Below are positions 17,310 to 25,068 of a DNA stretch of 32,475 nucleotides, piece by piece (within the stretch, counting starts at the first letter, position 1; each line of letters begins with the position of its first letter). The notes beneath the pieces are model-generated. The model saw nothing but the letters and a program-made list of their open reading frames with translations, did no database searches and had not been told where the DNA came from. The translations under genes and the position numbers were made by a program. Source of the DNA: a virus; the IMG/VR virus record IMGVR_UViG_3300025759_000384, positions 1-32,475 of that record. The stretch is one strand, 5' to 3'.

Positions 17310-19535
17310 TTATTTAATTATTTGTGAAAAAATTCCTTCGTTATTATATCTTTTAATACCTAAATTAATATTTTTTTTAGCTCTTTCAGCGACCGGCTTA
17401 TATAGGTTTTTATTACAAGCCATAATAGCTAAACCAGAGCTAATTGAAGCATCGTGCTTTGTTCTATTGTTAATGTTAAACTTAGCCCAGTCTTCTAATG
17501 TTTTTTGAAAATACATATCACCATATCCTTCTTCGTTTCTACCTACGTGGTTTTCTATATAACTTTCAATAGCAGCAGCATGTGCTTGTTTTATATCTTC
17601 ACTTGAATTAGGTATTCCACCTATTTCTTTTTCTGCTGGAGATAATTTATTCCATATTTTGTCAGGCCTATTCATACTAAAACCTCTATAACCTCTACGT
17701 TTTAAATAATACAACAATCTTGGTTTATTATTTTCTGCAAGTATTGGCATACCATAAAACACTAATGACATTAATATATCTTCAAAAAATATTTCAGCCG
17801 TTTGCGGTCTTGATATATATTCTAAAAAGAAATGATTAGGAGGTACATCTTCCATAGAAAACTTTGTTAATCCGTGTAAAGACCCATTAGAGCCTTTACC
17901 ATCAACAGTACCGCTAATGTCGTAACTGTCACAGCCAAAAGCTCCAACGTGTTCATTACCAGGACATCTTGTTCCATTCTTTAATATCACTCTATTTTGA
18001 AGATTTTTAGGTGGTATCCAAGAAATTAAAAATCTTCCATTATTATTTGGTACAAATATAACTGATGTATCTTTAATACCATTTTGCCACTGAAAATTAC
18101 CTTTTGTTACAGTGGTATTATTATTCATTTCTTCGTTATAGTCTATTTGCTCGTATATTTTAGTTAAGTTAAATAAACTATCTTTTGTTTCGTCTCTAAA
18201 AGCATGTTGTTCTGTTCTTGGAAATTGCCTATAGTATTCATTTAAACTATCACTATCTCCTTTTAATCCTTCAACTTCGTTTTCCCAGTGTTCAATAACT
18301 CCTGTTGTAATTTCATAACCGTCAACTCCTTTGATTGGAGCTTCGCCTCTAACGAAGACAGGTAGTCCATGAGTATCGATGAATCCCTCATAGTTCCATT
18401 CCATAGGAATGAACAAGCTATAGAGCCCAGAAGCTGTTTGTCCGTTTCTATTTCTTTTAGTAACGTCTGAAGCGTAGTATAATTTTTTAAAGTTGTCTCC
18501 ACCTTTGTCTAACGCGTTTGATGTTGAGCCCATCATACATTTACCTACAATTCTAGATCCTAGACGTAATGTAGTTTTTGTAACCCTCCAGTTGTTTAAT
18601 ATGTTATCAGGTCTTTCCCATTTACCACTTTCATCATGAGCTAATAGTTTTAACTTTTCACCATCATAAGAGTTGTCACCTGTATTTTTCCAGTCAATAG
18701 TTGTATCAAGTCCGTCTAATTCTCTAAGTTGTTCATTAGTCTCCAACTTTCTTCTAGTAAGTTTGGATGCCGGAACCCTATATGCCAACTCAGTTTTTGG
18801 CCGATCCATACCGTCTTGAATTGGTTTGAAGAAAAACGGATAATTAACGGATATTGGGACAACTTTATCTGTAAACATTTTTTTGGCATCAGCTCCAGAT
18901 TTGGAAAGTATGCCGAATCTAGCATCGGAAGATATTGTAGCTTGGTTGACAAGTTCCGCGCTTGACATAAAAGAGAATCCAGATCGTCTGTTTTTAAGGT
19001 AGCACATTCCGTAACATCTTGTATCTGCTTTACATGCTTCCCAAAATATAAAGAAGAGTCTGTTTGAATCTCTATAGTCTGGTGCTCCAACATCGATTTT
19101 TGACCATTGCAAGTACATGTAATGAGTACCAGTAATATATACAGGACTGCCGTTATTGTAGAAACTAAAACCTTCCTCTCTACGCTTAAATTCCTCATCG
19201 ATGTAATCATACCATTTTTCTTTAAATTCAGCTGGATATTCTTCCCAGTCAAATCTACTTTTAATTTTTTTTAATTCTTTCGGATATTCTTGCTTTTCCC
19301 AATACTGTTCCGCTTTTTCTTTACTTCGTTTAAACGGTTCATCTGTTGCTGGTAAAGCAATCCTGAGATTTTGTATTTCAATGATTTGTCCAATTTTACC
19401 TGTTTTACTTATTACTATAAAATCATAATCAGAATTATAACCATAATCCCATTTTTTAAATCTATTGTTTTTAGCTAATATCTTAGGATTTACAACGTCC
19501 TTAATTTCTTTCCAAAGGGTTTGTTCGTAACTCAC
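17310..19535 (-). CDS. terL: Terminase large subunit (packaging ATPase/nuclease)
   Basis: Motifs in order: a P-loop-like KNRRSGFSF at residues 181-189 (no Lys before the Ser, a deviant Walker A), a Walker B LKLLAHDE at 295-302, a coupling motif GSTSNALDKGG at 336-346, and RNase H-type nuclease motifs. The nuclease acidic residues are D536 (GAFGCDSYD), E601 (ILAENNKPRLLYYLKRRG) and D695 (RTKHDASISSGLAI). This is the motor that packages DNA through the portal and cuts concatemers. The start is GTG at 19535, overlapping the TGA of the previous gene (GTGA). The upstream stretch AAGGGAGAAG is Shine-Dalgarno-like but lies inside that gene. At 741 residues it is long for the family, with an extra N-terminal ~170 residues. 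A same-strand overlapping frame inside it is a shadow. Confidence 0.95.
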   Translation of the reverse strand: MSYEQTLWKEIKDVVNPKILAKNNRFKKWDYGYNSDYDFIVISKTGKIGQIIEIQNLRIALPATDEPFKRSKEKAEQYWEKQEYPKELKKIKSRFDWEEYPAEFKEKWYDYIDEEFKRREEGFSFYNNGSPVYITGTHYMYLQWSKIDVGAPDYRDSNRLFFIFWEACKADTRCYGMCYLKNRRSGFSFMSSAELVNQATISSDARFGILSKSGADAKKMFTDKVVPISVNYPFFFKPIQDGMDRPKTELAYRVPASKLTRRKLETNEQLRELDGLDTTIDWKNTGDNSYDGEKLKLLAHDESGKWERPDNILNNWRVTKTTLRLGSRIVGKCMMGSTSNALDKGGDNFKKLYYASDVTKRNRNGQTASGLYSLFIPMEWNYEGFIDTHGLPVFVRGEAPIKGVDGYEITTGVIEHWENEVEGLKGDSDSLNEYYRQFPRTEQHAFRDETKDSLFNLTKIYEQIDYNEEMNNNTTVTKGNFQWQNGIKDTSVIFVPNNNGRFLISWIPPKNLQNRVILKNGTRCPGNEHVGAFGCDSYDISGTVDGKGSNGSLHGLTKFSMEDVPPNHFFLEYISRPQTAEIFFEDILMSLVFYGMPILAENNKPRLLYYLKRRGYRGFSMNRPDKIWNKLSPAEKEIGGIPNSSEDIKQAHAAAIESYIENHVGRNEEGYGDMYFQKTLEDWAKFNINNRTKHDASISSGLAIMACNKNLYKPVAERAKKNINLGIKRYNNEGIFSQIIK

Positions 19536-19807
19536 TTACTTCTCCCTTCTGCAAAACCTTTAAAAGTTTTTTGTTCTTTTACTTCTTTAGGTTTTTCATT
19601 TAGCATATCTTCTTCTTGTTGAATACGTTGTAGTATTTCAAAAGCATCAAATATAGCTAGCTTTTTCGTAGCGGCAGCATTTTTAAGTCTGTCAGCGCTT
19701 ACATCATCGTCTGAGTCAACAATCTTTTCTTTTGCTACCTTAATAAGTTCCTCAACTGCTTTTTGCCCAGCTTGGATTATTTTCTTCTTCGTTTCCTTGG
19801 TATTCAT
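19532..19807 (-). CDS. Small terminase candidate, 91-aa helical protein
   Basis: The protein is short, alpha-helical and charged (MNTKETKKKIIQAGQKAVEE; then SADRLKNAAATKKLAIFDAF). It ends immediately at the terminase start (GTGA overlap) and begins inside the 3' end of the GroES-like gene, overlapping it by 56 bases. Position directly before the large terminase and the small helical form are what a small terminase subunit would show, but no helix-turn-helix is obvious and the length is low. The ATG at 19807 is the only sensible start. Coding status is well supported; function is tentative. Confidence 0.65.
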   Translation of the reverse strand: MNTKETKKKIIQAGQKAVEELIKVAKEKIVDSDDDVSADRLKNAAATKKLAIFDAFEILQRIQQEEDMLNEKPKEVKEQKTFKGFAEGRSK

Positions 19808-20345
19808 GAGTTAAAGCTATATTATTAGATTTCATACAATAAAGTCGTTCACCTTCTATAATAAACTCAAACTCAGAGTTAGGTGTAAACGTAATAAGTG
19901 TCCCAGGTGTTATTTTAAGAGCTTCTAAGGACTTGTTAGAATATTTTACTATTCCAACATTAGGTTGTTCTTTTCTGTTCTCTAAAACACTTTGGTTTTT
20001 GAGCGGTTTTACAAAGCAATAATCTAAATGTGTTTTTAAGTTATACATATAGATTTGCTCAGGAGCAACAAAATAAAGATCATCTTTAAAATAAGTTGAA
20101 CTATTTCGTTCATTTCCTTTTTGATCATACCATCTTCTAAATATATTATGATGAATATATAATTCATCTCCTATATTTATTTTAGTATTATAAGCTGCAG
20201 GAGTTGAAACTACTACAGCTTTTTTACTAACAAATCTATGATCTTCAATGCTAGTGTTGATAATAAGGTTATTACCATCAACTTGTCGTATATTGTCATA
20301 CCTTTCATTTATTGGTTTAACAATAAAATAGTATAAGCTTTTCAC
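19752..20345 (-). CDS. Tandem GroES-like co-chaperonin candidate, 197 aa
   Basis: Two GroES-like halves can be aligned by eye. Half one (about residues 4-100): YYFIVKP matches the GroES RVIVKR strand, NNLIINTSIEDHRFVSK takes the mobile-loop place, AVVVSTP the next strand, INIGDELYIHHN the VGDIVIF strand, and DDLYFVAPEQIYM the final EVLIMSESDILAI. Half two (about 107-185): YCFVKPL, GIVKYSN, ITPGTLITF, then EGERLYCMKSNNIALTHE. GroES-type phage proteins (such as T4 gp31) cap the host GroEL chamber to fold capsid protein. The start is GTG at 20345, overlapping the upstream TAG. It lies just before terminase and head genes, a sensible place for a capsid-folding helper. The similarity is from memory and has not been searched. 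Confidence 0.7.
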   Translation of the reverse strand: MKSLYYFIVKPINERYDNIRQVDGNNLIINTSIEDHRFVSKKAVVVSTPAAYNTKINIGDELYIHHNIFRRWYDQKGNERNSSTYFKDDLYFVAPEQIYMYNLKTHLDYCFVKPLKNQSVLENRKEQPNVGIVKYSNKSLEALKITPGTLITFTPNSEFEFIIEGERLYCMKSNNIALTHEYQGNEEENNPSWAKSS

Positions 20346-20569
20346 TAGTACTTAAGATCATACTCAACTGATATAGCCATATTAGCATTAAACTTTTTCC
20401 AAGGTAAAACTTCATCATTTTTACTTATATAAATATTATATGATTGGTCTTTATCTTCAAAAAGAATATCACTAATAGTGTGTCCGCCATATACTTCTTG
20501 ACCAGTTGAATAATGCATCGCATCATTCTTGTAATCAGAGCCTATACTAATCTTTCTTATCTTCGACAT
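20345..20569 (-). CDS. Small conserved-type phage protein, 74 aa, unknown function
   Basis: I choose the ATG at 20569 (MSKIRKISIGSDYKNDAMHY) over the upstream in-frame ATGs. The shorter form has the DYK-x(3)-AMHY-x(2)-GQEV opening that I recall in marine phage proteins, and it shortens the overlap with the upstream gene to 23 bases. A beta pattern and a C-terminal segment VLPWKKFNANMAISVEYDL follow. There is no known domain, membrane segment or catalytic motif. It is followed at once by the GroES-like gene, whose GTG overlaps its TAG stop. Confidence 0.65.
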   Translation of the reverse strand: MSKIRKISIGSDYKNDAMHYSTGQEVYGGHTISDILFEDKDQSYNIYISKNDEVLPWKKFNANMAISVEYDLKY

Positions 20570-20786
20570 CGATCTTAGTATAAGTTCCATCTTCAAGACT
20601 AATGTTTATAGCGCCATATTCAGCTTCTAAAATTTCCTTATAGTCTTCAATATCTTTATTAACACCAGCTATATCATGCAATAAACCATGCTTCTGACTT
20701 TCTAATAAGCCGATGTTGTGAACTAATTCGTTAAGCTGCTTTTGCTGCTCTTGAATTAATTTTAATTCTTCTTCTTTAATTTTCAT
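20547..20786 (-). CDS. Small coiled-coil protein, 79 aa
   Basis: The first ~58 residues form a near-continuous heptad-patterned helix (MKIKEEELKLIQEQQKQLNE and onward to DYKEILEAEYG), followed by a short acidic beta tail ending DVEDKKD. The layout, a coiled coil followed by Y-G-x-x-N-I-x-L, recurs in small proteins of marine phages near terminase or tail genes. The partner is unknown. Its 3' end overlaps the 74-residue gene by 23 bases. Confidence 0.7.
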   Translation of the reverse strand: MKIKEEELKLIQEQQKQLNELVHNIGLLESQKHGLLHDIAGVNKDIEDYKEILEAEYGAINISLEDGTYTKIDVEDKKD

Positions 20787-20812
20787 TTGATTTAATTTAA
20801 TTGTATTTTGTT

Positions 20813-21043
20813 TTATTCTTCGCCTTGCTCTTCTTCTTCAGGCTGATTTGGATCAATACCGTGTGAAGCTAATTCAGCTATCCACTCTGCCTCATCTATT
20901 GTTTCGTCTATGAACCATTTAGATAAAAGCTTTTGATGAGGATCTACAAATCCATAACCTCTAACGTCTTGTTCTGATGAATTACCATAAGCTATCCAAT
21001 ATGTTCTTACAATAGGGTTATCTATAGGAATATTACCAGTCAT
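20813..21043 (-). CDS. Small acidic protein of unknown function, 76 aa
   Basis: It starts MTGNIPIDNPIVRTYWIAYG and ends in a run of glutamates (PEEEEQGEE). No motif is recognised. The gene follows the LamG fibre and an 83-residue gene with short A/T-rich gaps of 16 and 26 bases. It could encode a small tail- or fibre-associated protein, but only its coding nature (start, leader, tight packing) is supported. Confidence 0.65.
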   Translation of the reverse strand: MTGNIPIDNPIVRTYWIAYGNSSEQDVRGYGFVDPHQKLLSKWFIDETIDEAEWIAELASHGIDPNQPEEEEQGEE

Positions 21044-21059
21044 ATCAATTTTTTACTTA

Positions 21060-21311
21060 TTATTCACCTGTATCAACATTAGGATCAGTCCAAGCTGGAG
21101 TAGCTAATAATGCTAAAGCTTCTTCGTGATTTAAAGTTTGCAAAGGCACTACAGAGCCATTTGTTATAAAACTAGGAGTCACTTGATAAGCAATCATAGC
21201 TTCTGTATTTGCTAAATTTCTTCTCATAGTTTGAGAGCTAGTTGTGTTAACTTGGCTAAAATCTATTAACCTAGTTTGTGTTTCTATATTTATTACTATA
21301 TATGTTGTCAT
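21060..21311 (-). CDS. Small protein of unknown function, 83 aa
   Basis: It begins MTTYIVINIETQTRLIDFSQ and ends TDPNVDTGE, with no motif, signal peptide or membrane segment. It lies 11 bases after the stop of the five-LamG fibre gene. Small genes just after a fibre often encode fibre chaperones or caps, so that role is possible but unsupported by sequence. The leader before the ATG is TTAATTAAAAATAAA, typical of this genome. Confidence 0.65.
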   Translation of the reverse strand: MTTYIVINIETQTRLIDFSQVNTTSSQTMRRNLANTEAMIAYQVTPSFITNGSVVPLQTLNHEEALALLATPAWTDPNVDTGE

Positions 21312-21322
21312 TTTATTTTTAA

Positions 21323-24300
21323 TTAACTAGGTGTATCTGTTGATCTACCTGAATTTGCTGGATTAGTTACGCCATCAGCATAATCAGCCATATTAATACT
21401 ATATGCATTTTTATCACTATTTTTCATATCACCTTTTAAATCATCTAACCCTACGTTTTGCCCAGTTCCACTAGTGTCTGAGCCCGGTGCATTACCATGA
21501 ATATCGCTTTGTACTAAATTAACTCCAGTGCCATCTCTTCCGCTAATAGTGTCTCTTGCTACTAAAACAGACCCATTAAAGTATGTACTATTTTCATCTA
21601 GTGGCCACCAATGATCTGGCGTGATTCTAAAATTATTTAAATCTTGAGTTATTCCATTATTATAAAGATTTATAGCATCATCATCTGATATTTCTGATTC
21701 CCAGACGGCACAATTAGAAATATGTCCTTCAAGTTCCCAAGAATTACTACCTGAAAGACCACCTATACTTGGCTCAACAGCGGAAGTGCTTTTTACACCA
21801 GTAGAAACCGCAGTTACTGGAGTTTGAGCTTGTTGGCCATCAACATATATTCTAAGTCCACCAGCATTTGTAGTACCATCAAAAGTTCCAACTACATGTT
21901 GCCAAAGTCCATTATTAGGTGTTATTCCTGTTGTAGAAATACTAGAAACAGTGCCATCTGTATGCCACACAGCAAAAGCAAATACAAGATAAGGCCCTCC
22001 TCGCCAATTTAAAGCCCAATTTCTATTTGAACTACTAGTAGTGTCTTGACATATAATTTCTTGTATATGGGGAGATGCTCCACCTGTATTTGTTGTTGGT
22101 ATTTTAACCCAAGCTGAAACAGTTATTGCACTTGTTATTCCAAGAGATGTTGTTCCTACTTCATACCTATTAGCTGTTCCTAAAAAACTAGTACTATAGC
22201 TACTATAAGGAACTTTTCTAGTTAAATTACTTTGAACTATATTTGTTGTGTTCATACCTGAACTTTCGCCATCTCTTGCGGAAACACTAAAATCTGTAAG
22301 TTCGTTACCACTCATATAATAACCAGCTATAGCATTTTGCACATCGCCATTTATAATAACAGGTCTTAAATTAATAGCTGCATCATAGTCATAAGGCCCT
22401 GTTGCATTGTTGTTATTTGAACTAGAGTCAGTGATAGAAAGAGCAGTAGATTTAGGACCTGTAGTTCCAAAAGTAGTATCTGTACTATCTAATTTATACC
22501 ATATGCTAGGATTTAAAGACGATATATCGCCAGGTGTTCCACGGTTAAATATCGTATCTATTACAGAATCACTAGGTGTAACGTTTTCAAATAAAGCCCA
22601 GTTGCTCCATTGTGTGCCTGTGCCAGTAAGACCACCATTTCTATTCATGCCTTCTATTTCTGTAAAAGCATCCCAAGTAGTTGATCCTACGATAGATGGT
22701 TTACCTAATTCAACGCCGTCTAGCCACATGTTAATACCATTCGCATCGTAGGTTGGCGATCCATTTGGTATATATATAATTAGATTATGCCAATTGTAAT
22801 CTCCTAAATTAGTATTATTTCTAGAAAAATAGTTACTTGCATTTGGACTATAAAAGTATATATAACTATTACCTTGCATCTTAAGTTTACCAGCGTTTGC
22901 ATTTCCACTTCCATCATTGTTAAACGTCCAAGTATAAATATTATTACCAGTTGTTTTATACCAAAAACTAAGTAGCAAACTTCCACTTATACTTTTGTTA
23001 GTTACTTCCCAGCCTTCATAATCTCCATCTTGTTGTTGTCCACTAAATCCTAATGACTCTGTTGGAGGCGTAGTTGTTATTGCATAATTTTTACTATTCC
23101 ACTTATTTACAAGAACATTATTCCAATAAGTGTAATTTGTCCAAGTACTATCTTGGTTTAACTTGTACCAAGCTAAAAGATTTGTTTGAGCTGGTTGAGT
23201 TCCTTGTAGTGGATGTCCACCATTATAAAGTGTTTCAACTTGACTAGATGATAAGTCAGTATTCCATATTTGAGCATTGCTAATTCTACCATTTAATGGA
23301 GAATGTCTATTAGGGTATACTCCAGCTCCTAAATATATTTTATTACCACCATTGTGAGCAAGACTAGTACTAAAGGTGCTCCACCATCTGTAAGACCCTA
23401 AAGATAGAGAGCTACTTACTTCATCTCCGTTTATGTACATTTTTATATTAGTACCATCTCCAACAGCTACTACGTGATACCACTTGCCTGCTTCAAATGG
23501 AGTTGTAGATGCAGTAGTCCACCTCATTCTAGTGCTCCAACTCCTCATTTCCATTTGCAAAGCGTTATTGCTTTCAATTTTTAAATTTAAAAATTCTCTA
23601 GAAGCAAAACCATTAACATCCATAAAAGATTGAGAACCAGCTACAGAATTTAAATTAATCCAACAAGAATAAGTACCAACATTAGTTGTCATACCTCTTG
23701 GCCCAGCATTTGTATTAAAATAGTCAGCTGGAGAATTAGTACTATCAAGAGCGAAGCTTTTAGTATAAGGACTGCTATTATCTTCCATCACCCATTTTGA
23801 ATTTCCACCTATATTCCAATGAGATTCATATTGATTTAGCTTGTACCAAGCTTTTAGATTAGCTTCTTGTGGTTGCGTACCTGTCATTATTGGTTGGCCG
23901 TTGTTGTAAAGAGTTTCAGCATCAGATAATTGTAAGTCTGTATCCCATATTTGAATATTAGACAACTCACCATCCCATCTTCTACCTCCAACACCATCAT
24001 AACCGTCATAACCACCAATAATAACGTCTTGAGAAGGTAAATTATTTATAGAAGCTGGAACACTTGTAGTATCTTCGCCATCGGCTACTCCATCTATATA
24101 TAGTTTTACATAATTACTTGGTTCATAAACTCCCAAGACGTGATGCCACTTTCCATCATCATAAACTCCTGAACTTACAGCAATAGCCGTTACTCCATTG
24201 ATACCAAATCTTATTACACCTGAACTATGCATATATAACTGCCAAGCTCTACTTGTGCTTCCATTATCTTTGGTAGCAATCATTATTGTATCAGAGTTGT

Positions 24301-25066
24301 TTAACGTTTTAAACCACGCTGAAACACTTAAAGAACTTGTAATATTTAAACCACTGCTATTGCCTAAATTAATTAATGCACCACCTATAGCACCATCAAA
24401 ATCAAAAACACTATCTGCTCCAACTGAAATGTTAGGATAACCAGCATTTGCATTTGGATTGGAGTTGTCACCTAATGAGTAGTACGCTACAGGTTCTGCA
24501 CCTGATATAGCCATTGGGTTATTTAGACCATATAGATAGTTTATTTGATCTTGATTTAACGAATAATCAAATATACACACTTGAGATATTTCTCCTAGAA
24601 AATAACTTTGATTTAATCTTCTTCCTATATACATAGGTTGATTGCTTTGGTAAGAAGTTGCTGCTGCTACACTTGTTGCTACTTCAGTTCCATCTATATA
24701 AAGTTTAATATTACTGCCATCAAACGTGCCAACTGCATGATACCATTGACCAGCGTTTATACCATAACTTACTGTAGATCTTCCTGCTCTCCATCTTATT
24801 TCACCACTTAATAAATCAAAGAAGTACTGAGCATAATTTTGTGATGTATGTGCGTTATTTTTACATACTATACCTCTAGCATTACCTACACTGTCCGAGT
24901 TAAACCAAACCGATATACTTATAGGTCCAGTTATATTAACATCATCACCAGTGCCACAATTTATTTCATGACTACTACCATCAAAGTATAAACTATAATT
25001 ACTTAACTTGTCTTTGTTAGTGTTTCTTGGCATTCGCCACATTGGCGCAATATAATTTGTTCCCAT
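21323..25066 (-). CDS. Adsorption/tail-fibre protein with five LamG-type domains, 1247 aa
   Basis: I place the start at the ATG at 25066 (MGTNYIAPMWRMPRNTNKDK), two bases after the previous stop, rather than at an upstream in-frame codon. Five concanavalin-A/LamG-like domains are visible (residues from the chosen start): about 22-182, 217-392, 432-617, 669-842 and 957-1138. Each opens with x-L-x-F-D-G-like strands, then S-x-S-x-W, then W-H/Y-H-x-V, then I/L-Y-I/V-D/N-G, and ends near L-Y-N/G. Linkers repeat an A-W-Y-K-L-N pattern. The C-terminus carries KGDMKNSDKNAYSINMADYA and a short polar tail. LamG domains bind glycans, so it probably recognises host surface polysaccharide. Confidence 0.85.
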   Translation of the reverse strand: MGTNYIAPMWRMPRNTNKDKLSNYSLYFDGSSHEINCGTGDDVNITGPISISVWFNSDSVGNARGIVCKNNAHTSQNYAQYFFDLLSGEIRWRAGRSTVSYGINAGQWYHAVGTFDGSNIKLYIDGTEVATSVAAATSYQSNQPMYIGRRLNQSYFLGEISQVCIFDYSLNQDQINYLYGLNNPMAISGAEPVAYYSLGDNSNPNANAGYPNISVGADSVFDFDGAIGGALINLGNSSGLNITSSLSVSAWFKTLNNSDTIMIATKDNGSTSRAWQLYMHSSGVIRFGINGVTAIAVSSGVYDDGKWHHVLGVYEPSNYVKLYIDGVADGEDTTSVPASINNLPSQDVIIGGYDGYDGVGGRRWDGELSNIQIWDTDLQLSDAETLYNNGQPIMTGTQPQEANLKAWYKLNQYESHWNIGGNSKWVMEDNSSPYTKSFALDSTNSPADYFNTNAGPRGMTTNVGTYSCWINLNSVAGSQSFMDVNGFASREFLNLKIESNNALQMEMRSWSTRMRWTTASTTPFEAGKWYHVVAVGDGTNIKMYINGDEVSSSLSLGSYRWWSTFSTSLAHNGGNKIYLGAGVYPNRHSPLNGRISNAQIWNTDLSSSQVETLYNGGHPLQGTQPAQTNLLAWYKLNQDSTWTNYTYWNNVLVNKWNSKNYAITTTPPTESLGFSGQQQDGDYEGWEVTNKSISGSLLLSFWYKTTGNNIYTWTFNNDGSGNANAGKLKMQGNSYIYFYSPNASNYFSRNNTNLGDYNWHNLIIYIPNGSPTYDANGINMWLDGVELGKPSIVGSTTWDAFTEIEGMNRNGGLTGTGTQWSNWALFENVTPSDSVIDTIFNRGTPGDISSLNPSIWYKLDSTDTTFGTTGPKSTALSITDSSSNNNNATGPYDYDAAINLRPVIINGDVQNAIAGYYMSGNELTDFSVSARDGESSGMNTTNIVQSNLTRKVPYSSYSTSFLGTANRYEVGTTSLGITSAITVSAWVKIPTTNTGGASPHIQEIICQDTTSSSNRNWALNWRGGPYLVFAFAVWHTDGTVSSISTTGITPNNGLWQHVVGTFDGTTNAGGLRIYVDGQQAQTPVTAVSTGVKSTSAVEPSIGGLSGSNSWELEGHISNCAVWESEISDDDAINLYNNGITQDLNNFRITPDHWWPLDENSTYFNGSVLVARDTISGRDGTGVNLVQSDIHGNAPGSDTSGTGQNVGLDDLKGDMKNSDKNAYSINMADYADGVTNPANSGRSTDTPS

Positions 25067-25068
25067 AA

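Noticed and set aside
18716-19252. A 178-codon open frame on the same strand, inside the terminase gene in another frame.
   Set aside because: It lies wholly within the large terminase, which has clear family motifs in its own frame; the second frame has no recognisable protein and no suitable leader. It is probably a shadow helped by slightly different base use in this part of the gene.
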